Assembly (NCBI RefSeq): GCF_001412595.2
Contig: NZ_CP012640.2
Location: 2,356,001-2,420,000 of the forward strand
Direction: 5' to 3'
DNA length: 64,000 nucleotides
DNA from: Massilia sp. WG5
GTDB lineage: Bacteria; Pseudomonadota; Gammaproteobacteria; Burkholderiales; Burkholderiaceae_D
This document shows positions 19,824 through 27,495 of the stretch, piece by piece. The notes below the pieces were generated by a model. It was given only the letters and a program-made list of their open reading frames with translations, made no database searches and was not told where the DNA came from. Numbering within the stretch: position 1 is the first letter of the stretch; each line of letters opens with the position of its first letter. Both the position numbers and the translations under genes were made by a program.

Positions 19824-21614
19824 TCAGCCCTTGCGCGCAAACCCGTCCACGCTCCAGTCCTCGCTCCCGACCCCATGCCGGACGGTGAACAGCCCGTCCG
19901 GATCGTAGCGCTGCTTTATCTTCAGCAGCTTCGGATAGTTGGGTCCCCAATAGGCATCCTGCCAGCGCTGCTGGAAGAAGTCGCTTTCCGAAACGTAGGC
20001 GCCGGCGTCCGGCGCCGCCTTGCGCAGCAGGTCCATCGCGCGGCGGATCTTGGCGGCGCGGCGCTGCGCTTCCTTGTCGTCGACCTTCGCGCCCGGCATG
20101 CCGGGATAGGCGGCGTCGCCGCCGCCGGCGATGATGGCCAGGGCGAAGGCGTCGACCACGCCCGGATGGCTCGAGGTAGCGCGGGTCGCGGCCAGCGCCT
20201 GCGCCGGTGCACCGGCGATCCCCTTGTTGAAGTGCAGTTCGACCCACCATTGCTGCGACGCCGCGCACAGGCTGTCCACCAGCCGGGCCTGCGCGCCCTC
20301 GTCCAGCAGGCTGGCCGGCAGCCAGGTCGATTCGTAGCCGTGGATGTACCAGCCGACCTGGCCGCGGTCGCCCTGCCACACGACGTGGTGCGCCGGCGCA
20401 CCCTCGCGCTCGTCGCGCGCCATGATGCCGGGCGCCGTCTTGCTCCAGAAATCCCCATCCCAGAAGCGCCGCGCCGGCACCGCCATGATGGTCGGTTCCT
20501 TGAAGTTGTAGTCTTCGCTGGCGCGCACCCAGTCCAGGAAGGGCGCCCACAGCGCCTTCGCCTCGGCGCCGCTCAAGCCCTGGAACACCATCGACAGGTG
20601 CAGCTGCCTGCCCTCGCGCAGCGACACGGTTTCGCCCCAATGCGGATTGAACAGGCGTTCATGGTAGAAGGCGACGAAGCGCGCGACCAGGGCCTTGAAC
20701 GCCGCATCGGAGTCCGCCGTGATCTCGCCGAACACGCCGCCGAAGAATTCCGGCAGCTCGTGGGTGCGCAGCGTCATGCGCGTGACGACGCCGAACGACC
20801 CTCCCCCGCCGCCCTTGATGGCCCAGAACAGGTCCGGATTCGTGTACGCGTTGGCGATCCGGGCCTGGCCATCCGCGGTGACGATCTCCGCCTCGAGCAG
20901 GCTGGCGGCGGCGGTGCCGTAGCGCTTCGAGAAGCTGCCGAAGCCGCCGCCCTGCACCAGTCCCGGCACGCCGACCGTGGTGCAGCCGCCGCCCTGCACG
21001 TAGCGGCCGGCCTTCGTGGTCACGGCCGTGTAGGCATCGATCCACATCGCGCCGGCGCCGACGCTCACCGCGGGCACGGCCTCGCTTCCCTTGCCGCCCT
21101 GGGGTACGAAGGCGTCGATGACGGTGACCTCGTTCATGGCGCGCGGCCACACCAGCAGCGAGTCCGGCGCGTTCGACCCGCCCTTGTAGCTGTGACCGCC
21201 GCCCTTCACGACCAGGCGCAGCTTGTGGGTGCGGGCGAAGTTGACGGCGGCGACGATGTCGGCCGTCTCGCGCGCCGCCACCGCATAGGCGCTCGGCTGC
21301 GACAGCCAGGCATCCTGCCAGCCGCTGGTCTGGGTCAGCGCGGGATTGTCGCCGACGAAGTACGGGTTCTTCAGCTGCTCGCGCATGGCGGCGCAGGCGG
21401 CGGCATCCGCGGCGCAGCCGGCGAACGGCGGCGCCAGCGGCATCAGCCGTCCCGAGGTCGCGCGCCGCAGCCCGTCCCACTCGGCGGCGCTGGGCCAGCC
21501 GGCGCCGCCGGGGCGCACCCGCGAAAGAACCGTCTTCGCCCGCGCCGGTTCGGGCACGCCGCCCGCCAGCAGCGCTGCGCCCAGGGAAGCCTTCAATACC
21601 TCGCGTCGTTTCAT
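19824..21614 (-). CDS. Tat-exported FAD-linked oxidase (BBE/AA7 type)
   Basis: A 596-residue protein with a twin-arginine-like leader (KRREVLK, then a hydrophobic stretch), an FAD-binding PCMH domain (~105-285) and a C-terminal BBE segment (WGPNYPKLLKIKQRYDP). His141 in GGGHSYKGGS and Cys211 in GGGCTTVG are placed for the two covalent flavin links typical of berberine-bridge/oligosaccharide oxidases. Its end lies 2 bases from the end of the converging pullulanase. The family includes gluco-oligosaccharide oxidases (CAZy AA7) but also alkaloid and alcohol oxidases, so maltodextrin oxidation is a suggestion from context only. Confidence 0.85.
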   Translation of the reverse strand: MKRREVLKASLGAALLAGGVPEPARAKTVLSRVRPGGAGWPSAAEWDGLRRATSGRLMPLAPPFAGCAADAAACAAMREQLKNPYFVGDNPALTQTSGWQDAWLSQPSAYAVAARETADIVAAVNFARTHKLRLVVKGGGHSYKGGSNAPDSLLVWPRAMNEVTVIDAFVPQGGKGSEAVPAVSVGAGAMWIDAYTAVTTKAGRYVQGGGCTTVGVPGLVQGGGFGSFSKRYGTAAASLLEAEIVTADGQARIANAYTNPDLFWAIKGGGGGSFGVVTRMTLRTHELPEFFGGVFGEITADSDAAFKALVARFVAFYHERLFNPHWGETVSLREGRQLHLSMVFQGLSGAEAKALWAPFLDWVRASEDYNFKEPTIMAVPARRFWDGDFWSKTAPGIMARDEREGAPAHHVVWQGDRGQVGWYIHGYESTWLPASLLDEGAQARLVDSLCAASQQWWVELHFNKGIAGAPAQALAATRATSSHPGVVDAFALAIIAGGGDAAYPGMPGAKVDDKEAQRRAAKIRRAMDLLRKAAPDAGAYVSESDFFQQRWQDAYWGPNYPKLLKIKQRYDPDGLFTVRHGVGSEDWSVDGFARKG

Positions 21615-21701
21615 GCCTCATCCCTTGTTATCAGTTTATTCACGGAAAGCATGAATCAACTTGGCGCGATGAGCAAGCTGTTTGAAACGACAGGGACCGG
21701 T

Positions 21702-21800
21702 TTACACGCCGGTCGGCCGGGCCAGGCCGGAACCGAGCGCGCACAACATGATCAGGGTGGCCATGATCGCCAGGCGCTTGATGTCATCCGGATGCATCAT
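21702..21800 (-). CDS. Small predicted membrane peptide of 32 residues
   Basis: ATG (21798-21800, followed at once by a second ATG) to TAA (21702-21704), preceded by GGAGA at 5-6 bases. The product begins with the charged MMHPDDIKR, continues with a ~16-residue hydrophobic stretch (LAIMATLIMLCALGSGLA) and ends RPTGV, the layout of a single-pass small membrane protein. It lies alone between glucokinase-RpiR 2 and the FAD oxidase, on the same strand as both. No family recognised. The rest of the 249-base gap (21615-21863) shows no other gene. Confidence 0.5.
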   Translation of the reverse strand: MMHPDDIKRLAIMATLIMLCALGSGLARPTGV

Positions 21801-21863
21801 GCGGCTCTCCAATGAGGGAATACCCCATTGTGGAATGCCGCACGGAAACATCATTGAAGACGA

Positions 21864-23735
21864 TCAGATATCGAGGTGTGAAATCAGCAGGCGACGCCGT
21901 TCGCTATCCCCTTCGCCGTGGTCGCCGTTCTCCTGGCCCAGTGAGATGCCGACCGCCATGATGTCGATGAGGAGAAGCTGCAGGATGCGCGAGATCATCG
22001 ACAGGAAGGTGGTCGAGTCTTCGCTGTGGTCGACCGCCAGGCAGATGCTGGCCTTGCGCGCCAGCGCCGACTTGCTGCTGGTGATGGCGATGACGTCGGC
22101 GCCCGCCGCGCGCGCGGTGTCGACGGCCGACAGCAGTTCCGGCAGCTGGCCGGTGGTCGAGATCGCGATCACCACGTCGCCCGGCCCCAGCAGCTCGGCC
22201 GCCAGGCTGAAGAGGTGCGAATCGCCGTAGGACGAGGTCGGGATGCGGAAGCGGAAGAACTTGTGCTGGCCGTCCAGCGCCACCACGCGCGAGTTGCCCA
22301 TCGCGTAGAACTCGACGCGCTTGGCGCGGCGCAGGATCTCGATGGCGCGGTCGATCGAGTTCACGTCGAGCTGGTCGCGGAACTTCAGGATCGCCGACAC
22401 CGTGTTGTCGATGACTTTGGCCGACAGGTCGTGCGTGCTGTCGCTCATCCGCACCTGGCTGTGGCGCACCGGGATGGTGCCGGTCAGGCTGCCCGCGAAC
22501 TTGAGCTTGAAGTCGGCCAGGCCGGAAAAGCCCAGCGAGCGGCAGAAGCGGATCACGGTCGGCTGGCTGACGTCGGCCAGCTTCGCGATCTCGGCGATCG
22601 GCTCGGACAGCACCTTGCGCGGATGCTCCAGCACCAGGGTCGCGACGCGCTGCTCGGCCGGCGAGAGTTCATGCTGCAGGTGCTGCACGCGCTCCATCAG
22701 CGTGTTGGCGCCGGTGCGGCCGCGCAGGTGCTCCGAGAGGATGCTGGCCACGCCGTACAGCGCCGGGTTCGGCGTCATGATCACGTAGGTCGGGATCTGC
22801 GCCAGGTAGCTCGAGAAGCGGCCCTTGGCTTCGAAGCGGGCGCGGAACGGCGAGGTGGCGAACCACTGCGCCACGCGCGGCACGATGCCGCCGCCGATGA
22901 AGATGCCGCCGAAGGCGCCGAGGGTCACGGCCAGGTTGGCGGCCGCCCCGCCCAGCATGCCGGCGAAGCATTCCAGCACTTCCAGGCACAGCGGGTCCTG
23001 CTGCTCGAGGGCGGAGCTGACGATGTCGGCGGCGTTGCGAGGTGGAGCCTGCACGCCGTTGCGCTGGGCCAGCGCGCGGTAGATGATCTCCATGCCGGGG
23101 CCGGAGATCAGGCGTTCGTTCGACACGTGCTGCCACTCGCGCCAGGCGTACTGCAGGATCGCGAACTCGCGCTCGTCGGCCGGCGCGAAGTTGACGTGGC
23201 CGCCCTCGCTGCCGAGGGTGACGAAGCCATCGACGGTCGGAATCACGCCGGACACGCCCAGGCCCGTGCCCGGTCCCAGCACGCCGGCCACCGCGTGCGG
23301 CTGCGGGGTGCCGCCGCCGATCTGCAGCAGCTCGTCCGGCTTGAAGCCCGGCAGCGCCATCGCCAGCGCGGTGAAGTCGTTCACGATCAGCAGCGTGGTC
23401 AGGCCGAGTGCGCGCCGCACCTCGTCGGTCGAGAACTGCCAGTCGCGGTTGGTCATGCGGATGAAATCGCCGCTGATCGGATTCGCCAGCGCGAAGGCGG
23501 CGTGGCTGATCCGCACTTCGCCCAGCTGCGCCCTGGCCTGCGCCAGATAGGCGTTCAGCAGCGGGACGATGCCGGTATAGTCGTCACACAGCAGCACGGC
23601 GACATTGCGCAGCACGCCCGGCGCGCTCTCCAGCGCAAACCGCGCATGGGTCGCGCCGATGTCGGCCAGCAGGCGGGGGCCGTCGGAGTAGGCGGCGCGA
23701 GGTTGCTTCTGTTCGGTGTCGGACTCGGTATTCAT
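21864..23735 (-). CDS. glk: Bifunctional glucokinase / RpiR (HexR-like) regulator, copy 2
   Basis: A 623-residue paralogue of the protein at 13336, with the same order: glucokinase (~22-345; LLADIGATHARFALESAPG, VNDFTALAMALPGF, GPGTGLGVSG, SEGGHVNFAP), RpiR helix-turn-helix (~355-435; ADVSQPTVIRFCRSLGFSGL) and SIS domain (~465-605; VVIAISTTGQLPELL). The first 15-20 residues and the end (an extra GDHGEGDSERRR before the common LLISHLDI ending) differ from copy 1. I chose ATG 23735. An upstream TTG at 23777 would add 14 residues. It is not in an operon with a glycosidase, and no TGTAGT-N3-ACTACA site precedes it. Confidence 0.94.
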   Translation of the reverse strand: MNTESDTEQKQPRAAYSDGPRLLADIGATHARFALESAPGVLRNVAVLLCDDYTGIVPLLNAYLAQARAQLGEVRISHAAFALANPISGDFIRMTNRDWQFSTDEVRRALGLTTLLIVNDFTALAMALPGFKPDELLQIGGGTPQPHAVAGVLGPGTGLGVSGVIPTVDGFVTLGSEGGHVNFAPADEREFAILQYAWREWQHVSNERLISGPGMEIIYRALAQRNGVQAPPRNAADIVSSALEQQDPLCLEVLECFAGMLGGAAANLAVTLGAFGGIFIGGGIVPRVAQWFATSPFRARFEAKGRFSSYLAQIPTYVIMTPNPALYGVASILSEHLRGRTGANTLMERVQHLQHELSPAEQRVATLVLEHPRKVLSEPIAEIAKLADVSQPTVIRFCRSLGFSGLADFKLKFAGSLTGTIPVRHSQVRMSDSTHDLSAKVIDNTVSAILKFRDQLDVNSIDRAIEILRRAKRVEFYAMGNSRVVALDGQHKFFRFRIPTSSYGDSHLFSLAAELLGPGDVVIAISTTGQLPELLSAVDTARAAGADVIAITSSKSALARKASICLAVDHSEDSTTFLSMISRILQLLLIDIMAVGISLGQENGDHGEGDSERRRLLISHLDI

Positions 23736-23800
23736 TGCCCAAGGATACCATTGATTGAATGGCACCAAAACAGTCAAAACGCCATCCCTGCAATCACCTC

Positions 23801-23826
23801 GTCATCCCCGCGCAGGCGGGGACGAC
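23801..23826. repeat. REP-like palindrome, GTCGTCCCC family
   Basis: GTCATCCCCGC-N4-GCGGGGACGAC, an 11-bp stem with one mismatch, followed by a half copy (GCGGGGACGACGAG, about 23835-23848). It lies between the end of the DHA2 exporter gene and the start of glucokinase-RpiR 2, both on the minus strand. Confidence 0.75.
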
Positions 23827-23855
23827 GGTAGTAAGCGGGGACGACGAGCTGTCAA

Positions 23856-25349
23856 CTACTCCGCCTGCGCCGGCTGCGGCTTTGCCGCCCCCTCCACCTG
23901 CACATGCGGCATGAACAGCAGGATCACCAGCCCGGCCAGCACGATCACGGTGCCGGCGCCGAAGATGTTGGCGATGGCATGCCGGTAGACCTCGCGCATG
24001 GCCGGGTCGAGGACCACGCCGGCGCCGGCGCTGGCCGCGGCCTTGATGCCATGGGCCTGCAGCTGGTGCGCCAGGATCGCGCCGGACCCGGTCACGCCGA
24101 GCAGGCCGCCGAGCGAACGGAAGAAGGTCAGCATCGCCGTGCCGACGCCGCGCCGCGCGGCCGGCAGCGCGCTCTGCACGACGATGGTCATGTTCGGCAT
24201 CACCAGGCCCAGGCCGGCGCCGAGGAAGAAGATCGGCGGCTCGATGAACAGGTAGCCGCGGCCGCTTTCCATGGCCCAGGTCAGCGCGGCGAAGGCGGCC
24301 ACCGCCACCGCCAGGCCCGCCACCTGCCCTTCCTTGTACTTGTTGGCGCGCGCCACAAGCCGGCCGACCAGGCTCGAGGCGATGATCATCCCGGCCATCA
24401 TCGGCACCGTCAGCATGCCGGAATTGGCCGGGCTGCTGCCCATCACGAGCTGGAAGAACAGCGGGAAGAACACGCTCGATCCCATCAGGCCGACGAAGCT
24501 CAGCGCCATCACCACGCTGGCCAGGTTGAAGACCCGGTTGCCGAACAGGTCGGGCGGCAGCACCGGCTCGGGGGCGCGGCGCAGGTGCATGACCAGCCAG
24601 CTCCCCAGCACCACGGTCAGCAGCGCGCAGACCTTGATCTCGGGCGCGTCCCACGGCCATTCGGTGCCGCCCAGCGCCAGGATCAGCAGCAGCGAGACGA
24701 TGCTGGCGGTGAGCAGGACCGAGCCCAGGTAGTCGATGCGGTGCGCATGCGTGGCGGCCGGCTTGCGCAGCGAGCGCGCGATCGACCAGCAGGCGAAGGC
24801 GCCGACCGGCAGGTTGATGAAGAAGATCCAGTGCCAGGACAGCAGGTCGGTCATCACGCCGCCCAGCACCGGCCCGAGCACGCTGGTAATGGCGAACACG
24901 ATCGCGATCGACCCCTGGCGCCTGGCGCGGTCCTTGGGCGCCACCAGGTCGCTGATGATGATCTGGGCCAGCGGCATGAAGCCGCCGGCGCCCATGCCCT
25001 GGATCGCGCGGAACACGATCAGCTGGGTCATGCTGCCGGCCAGGCCGCACAGCACCGAGCCGATCAGGAAGGTGGCGAGCGCGGTGAAGATCATCGGCCG
25101 GCGGCCGTACTGGTCGGCCATCTTGCCGTACAGGGGCATGGTGGCGGTCGAGGCCAGCACGTAGGCGGTCACCACCCAGGATAAATGGGCCATGCCGCCG
25201 AGGTCGCCGACGATGCGCGGCAGCGCGGTGGCGACGATGCTCTGGTCGAGGGCGCCCAGGCCGAGCACGGCCATGAGGGCGAAGTAAACGGCGCGGATCT
25301 CCTTCTCGGAGACCGGTGCGGGCGCGATGGCGTGCGGAGTCTGGGTCAT
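23856..25349 (-). CDS. DHA2-family multidrug MFS exporter (EmrB/QacA type)
   Basis: A 497-residue drug:H+ antiporter with 14 predicted helices. The family motifs are LDQSIVATALPRIVGDLGG in helix 1, WVVTAYVLASTATMPLYGKMADQYGRR (motif A) and QGMGAGGFMPLAQIIISD; GSVLGPVLGG-like SVLGPVLGGVMTD is motif C of exporters. Its start overlaps the stop of the MarR gene by 4 bases, so the pair forms an operon, probably with drug-induced release of MarR. Substrates cannot be told from sequence. Confidence 0.92.
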   Translation of the reverse strand: MTQTPHAIAPAPVSEKEIRAVYFALMAVLGLGALDQSIVATALPRIVGDLGGMAHLSWVVTAYVLASTATMPLYGKMADQYGRRPMIFTALATFLIGSVLCGLAGSMTQLIVFRAIQGMGAGGFMPLAQIIISDLVAPKDRARRQGSIAIVFAITSVLGPVLGGVMTDLLSWHWIFFINLPVGAFACWSIARSLRKPAATHAHRIDYLGSVLLTASIVSLLLILALGGTEWPWDAPEIKVCALLTVVLGSWLVMHLRRAPEPVLPPDLFGNRVFNLASVVMALSFVGLMGSSVFFPLFFQLVMGSSPANSGMLTVPMMAGMIIASSLVGRLVARANKYKEGQVAGLAVAVAAFAALTWAMESGRGYLFIEPPIFFLGAGLGLVMPNMTIVVQSALPAARRGVGTAMLTFFRSLGGLLGVTGSGAILAHQLQAHGIKAAASAGAGVVLDPAMREVYRHAIANIFGAGTVIVLAGLVILLFMPHVQVEGAAKPQPAQAE

Positions 25350-25798
25350 GGGCGTGCGATGGATTTGAGGGGTTCGATGGCGGCCGCCAGCGCGTCGAGC
25401 TGGGCGGCGTCGAGACGGGCGACGCGCTGGGCCAGCCAGTCCAGGCGTTGCGCGTGCAGTTGGTCGTTGATGGCCTGGCCGGCCTCGGTGAGCTGCAGGC
25501 CGGTGCGGCGCCGGTCCTCGGGATCGGGCGCGCCGCGCGCCAGCAGGCCGGCCTCTTCGAGCGCCTTGACCTGGGCGCTCATGGTCGGGGTGCGCACCTG
25601 CTTCATGCGCGCCAGCTCGGCCACGCCGATGCCCGGCTGGTGGCCGACGGCGCCCAGCAGCATGGCCTGCATCAGCGACAGGCCGGAGGTCTGGCGTTCG
25701 GTGTCGCGGCGGATTTCGCGCACCAGCAGCTTGATGGCGTCGCGCAGGTCTTCCGCGAGCTGGACGCTGCGGCCGGAAGGATCGGAAGCTCGTGTCAT
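25346..25798 (-). CDS. MarR family repressor of the adjacent exporter
   Basis: A 150-residue MarR protein: dimerising helices at both ends and a winged helix-turn-helix in the middle (GVAELARMKQVRTPTMSAQVKALEEAGLLARG) with the wing DPEDRRRTGLQLTEAG. It is the first gene of a two-gene operon with the DHA2 exporter (ATGA overlap). A perfect 17-bp palindrome lies 11 bases upstream of its start, so autorepression of the operon is likely. Confidence 0.9.
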   Translation of the reverse strand: MTRASDPSGRSVQLAEDLRDAIKLLVREIRRDTERQTSGLSLMQAMLLGAVGHQPGIGVAELARMKQVRTPTMSAQVKALEEAGLLARGAPDPEDRRRTGLQLTEAGQAINDQLHAQRLDWLAQRVARLDAAQLDALAAAIEPLKSIARP

Positions 25799-25808
25799 GA
25801 TGATTAGA

Positions 25809-25825
25809 TTAGGTAGGCTACCTAA
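25809..25825. promoter_or_regulatory. Probable MarR operator
   Basis: TTAGGTAG-G-CTACCTAA is a perfect inverted repeat, 11 bases upstream of the MarR start codon. Length and position are those of MarR-family operators, which block the promoter of their own operon. Confidence 0.75.
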
Positions 25826-25892
25826 CCATATTAGGACAAAAGCTTGGCGAGTTCAAGCGTGCGAATCGGGCCTCGTGCTGACCTTCCTCAAA

Positions 25893-25938
25893 TAACTTCC
25901 ATTTAATAGCAATTTTTATTGCCTTCAAATAGAAGTTA
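25893..25938. repeat. AT-rich 46-base nested inverted repeat
   Basis: TAACTTC (25893-25899) pairs with GAAGTTA (25932-25938) and ATTT (25901-25904) with AAAT (25927-25930). Inside lies a second hairpin, GCAAT-TTTT-ATTGC (25909-25922). It is strikingly AT-rich for this genome and sits 55 bases before the lipoprotein gene. It could be a regulatory RNA structure, an operator cluster or a decayed small mobile element. The remaining 195-base gap shows no gene. Confidence 0.5.
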
Positions 25939-25993
25939 ACGATACATTAATCACGCAATCCGGCACTGATGACCTGACCTGGGAGATTCGACC

Positions 25994-26344
25994 ATGCCTC
26001 ACCTGTCCATGTTCCGCTTGCCCCATGCGTGCGGCCTGGCGATCCTTGCAATCACCCTCGGCGGCTGTGCCGGCACGCGGCATGCGAACGAGCCCGCAAG
26101 CGCGGACGCGCTGCGCGGCCAGTACGCCTTGGCCGATGGGCGCCAGCTGACGATGGCCGGCAGCGCCCACCGGATTCGCGCACAGTTCGGCGGCCGGCCG
26201 GACACCCTTGTCGTGCCGGCCGGCGGCGCCGTGTTCGATGCGGTGGACGGCAGCTTCCGGCTGCGCTTCAATCAGCTCGAGAACGGGATCGTGGCCGACG
26301 TGACGCTTGACGAGATGCCAGCCATGCCAGGCCCGCGCCGATGA
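25994..26344 (+). CDS. Small putative lipoprotein, unknown
   Basis: A 116-residue protein with a signal sequence and a lipobox (LGGC, Cys at residue 25). GGGAG precedes ATG 25994. The mature part looks like a small beta-rich domain (LRGQYALADGRQLTMAG, then FGGRPDTLVVPAGGAVFDAVDGSFRLRFNQ). No family recognised; the wording of the mature part is reminiscent of short periplasmic domains that report on outer-membrane material, but this is weak. Its last 77 bases overlap the end of the nepI-like gene on the opposite strand. Confidence 0.75.
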   Translation: MPHLSMFRLPHACGLAILAITLGGCAGTRHANEPASADALRGQYALADGRQLTMAGSAHRIRAQFGGRPDTLVVPAGGAVFDAVDGSFRLRFNQLENGIVADVTLDEMPAMPGPRR

Positions 26345-27485
26345 CCAGCACTGTCGCGCTCATGCTGAAACTGGCGCGGTAGCCGCTGGCGTCGAACAGG
26401 ATGCCGCCGAGCGTCGCGCCGGAGGCGATCGCCAGCTGCACCACGGCCACGATCAGGCCGCCGCCCGCCTCCGCATCCTGCGGCAGGGTGCGCGCCAGCC
26501 AGGTCCACCAGCCGACCGGCGCCGCGGTCCCGACCAGGCCCCAGATGCCCAGCAGGACAGCGGTCGTCGTCACCGAAGAACCGAAGGCCATCAGCGCCAC
26601 GCCGATCGCCGCCATGAGGAGCGGAATGAGGATCAGGGTCCGGTACAGGCCCTTCTCCAGGAAGCCGCCGATCAGCGTGGTGCCGACGAAACCGGCCACG
26701 CCGACGACCAGCAGCATGCCCGACAGCCCCGATACGCCGAGCTTCGTCACCGTTTCGAGGAAGGGGCGCAGGTAGGTGAACAAGGCGAACTGCCCCATGA
26801 AGAACAGGGCCACGCCCGCCATCCCCAGCGCCACCTCCGGACGCCGCAGCAGGCGGAAGGCGTCGCCAACCCCTGCCCCGCCCTGCGCCTGCATCTTCGG
26901 CAGGCTGGCGAGCTTCCAGCCGAAGGCGATCGCGGCGACCGGCACCACGGCGAAGAAGGCGCCGCGCCAGCCGACCACGCTGCCCAGGAAGCTGCCCAGC
27001 GGGGCCGCCACCACCGTCGCCAGGGCGTTGCCGCCATTGACGATCGCCAGCGCGCGCGGCACCTGGTGGTCCGGCACCAGGCGCATCGCCGTCGCCGCCG
27101 ACATCGACCAGAAGCCGCCGATCGCCACGCCGATGAAGGCGCGGCCGATCATGAAGACCGTGTAGTCGGGTGCGAAGGCGGCGACGGTCCCCGACACCAT
27201 CATCATCAGGGTCAGCGCCAGCAGCAGCAGCTTGCGGTCCAGCCGTCCGGCCAGCGGCGCGATGAACAGGCTGGTCACCAGCGCAAACGCGCCGGACACG
27301 GAAATCGCCTGCCCGGCCTGCCCTTCGCTGATGTGCAGGTCGGCCGCCACGGGCGTGAGCAGGCTGACCGGCATGAACTCGGAGGCGACCAGCACGAAGG
27401 CGCCGAGCGCCATCGCGAACACTGCGCCCCACGCCGCCGGCCTGTCGCTCGCTTCAACCTGGTCGGCTGTGACGCGCATGTCCAT
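26268..27485 (-). CDS. nepI: MFS exporter, NepI-like (purine ribonucleoside efflux type)
   Basis: A 405-residue DHA1-family transporter with 12 helices. The N-terminal stretch ASEFMPVSLLTPVAADLHISEGQAGQAISVSGAFA-type sequence is that of NepI of E. coli, which exports purine ribonucleosides such as inosine. AAGGAG precedes ATG 27485. It follows yahK by 10 bases in an operon whose promoter faces a LysR regulator, so its real substrate here may be tied to that aldehyde reductase rather than to nucleosides. The 3' end overlaps a converging lipoprotein gene. Confidence 0.8.
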   Translation of the reverse strand: MDMRVTADQVEASDRPAAWGAVFAMALGAFVLVASEFMPVSLLTPVAADLHISEGQAGQAISVSGAFALVTSLFIAPLAGRLDRKLLLLALTLMMMVSGTVAAFAPDYTVFMIGRAFIGVAIGGFWSMSAATAMRLVPDHQVPRALAIVNGGNALATVVAAPLGSFLGSVVGWRGAFFAVVPVAAIAFGWKLASLPKMQAQGGAGVGDAFRLLRRPEVALGMAGVALFFMGQFALFTYLRPFLETVTKLGVSGLSGMLLVVGVAGFVGTTLIGGFLEKGLYRTLILIPLLMAAIGVALMAFGSSVTTTAVLLGIWGLVGTAAPVGWWTWLARTLPQDAEAGGGLIVAVVQLAIASGATLGGILFDASGYRASFSMSATVLVIGAGLAWLASRQASRRPRSRSRAD

Positions 27486-27495
27486 GGCTGTCTCC

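Noticed and set aside
17065..20640. 1191-codon frame antisense to the pullulanase
   Set aside because: Composition (Arg/Ala/Gly/His-rich, no recognisable domain) is typical of antisense frames in high-GC DNA; the plus-strand pullulanase has all catalytic motifs.
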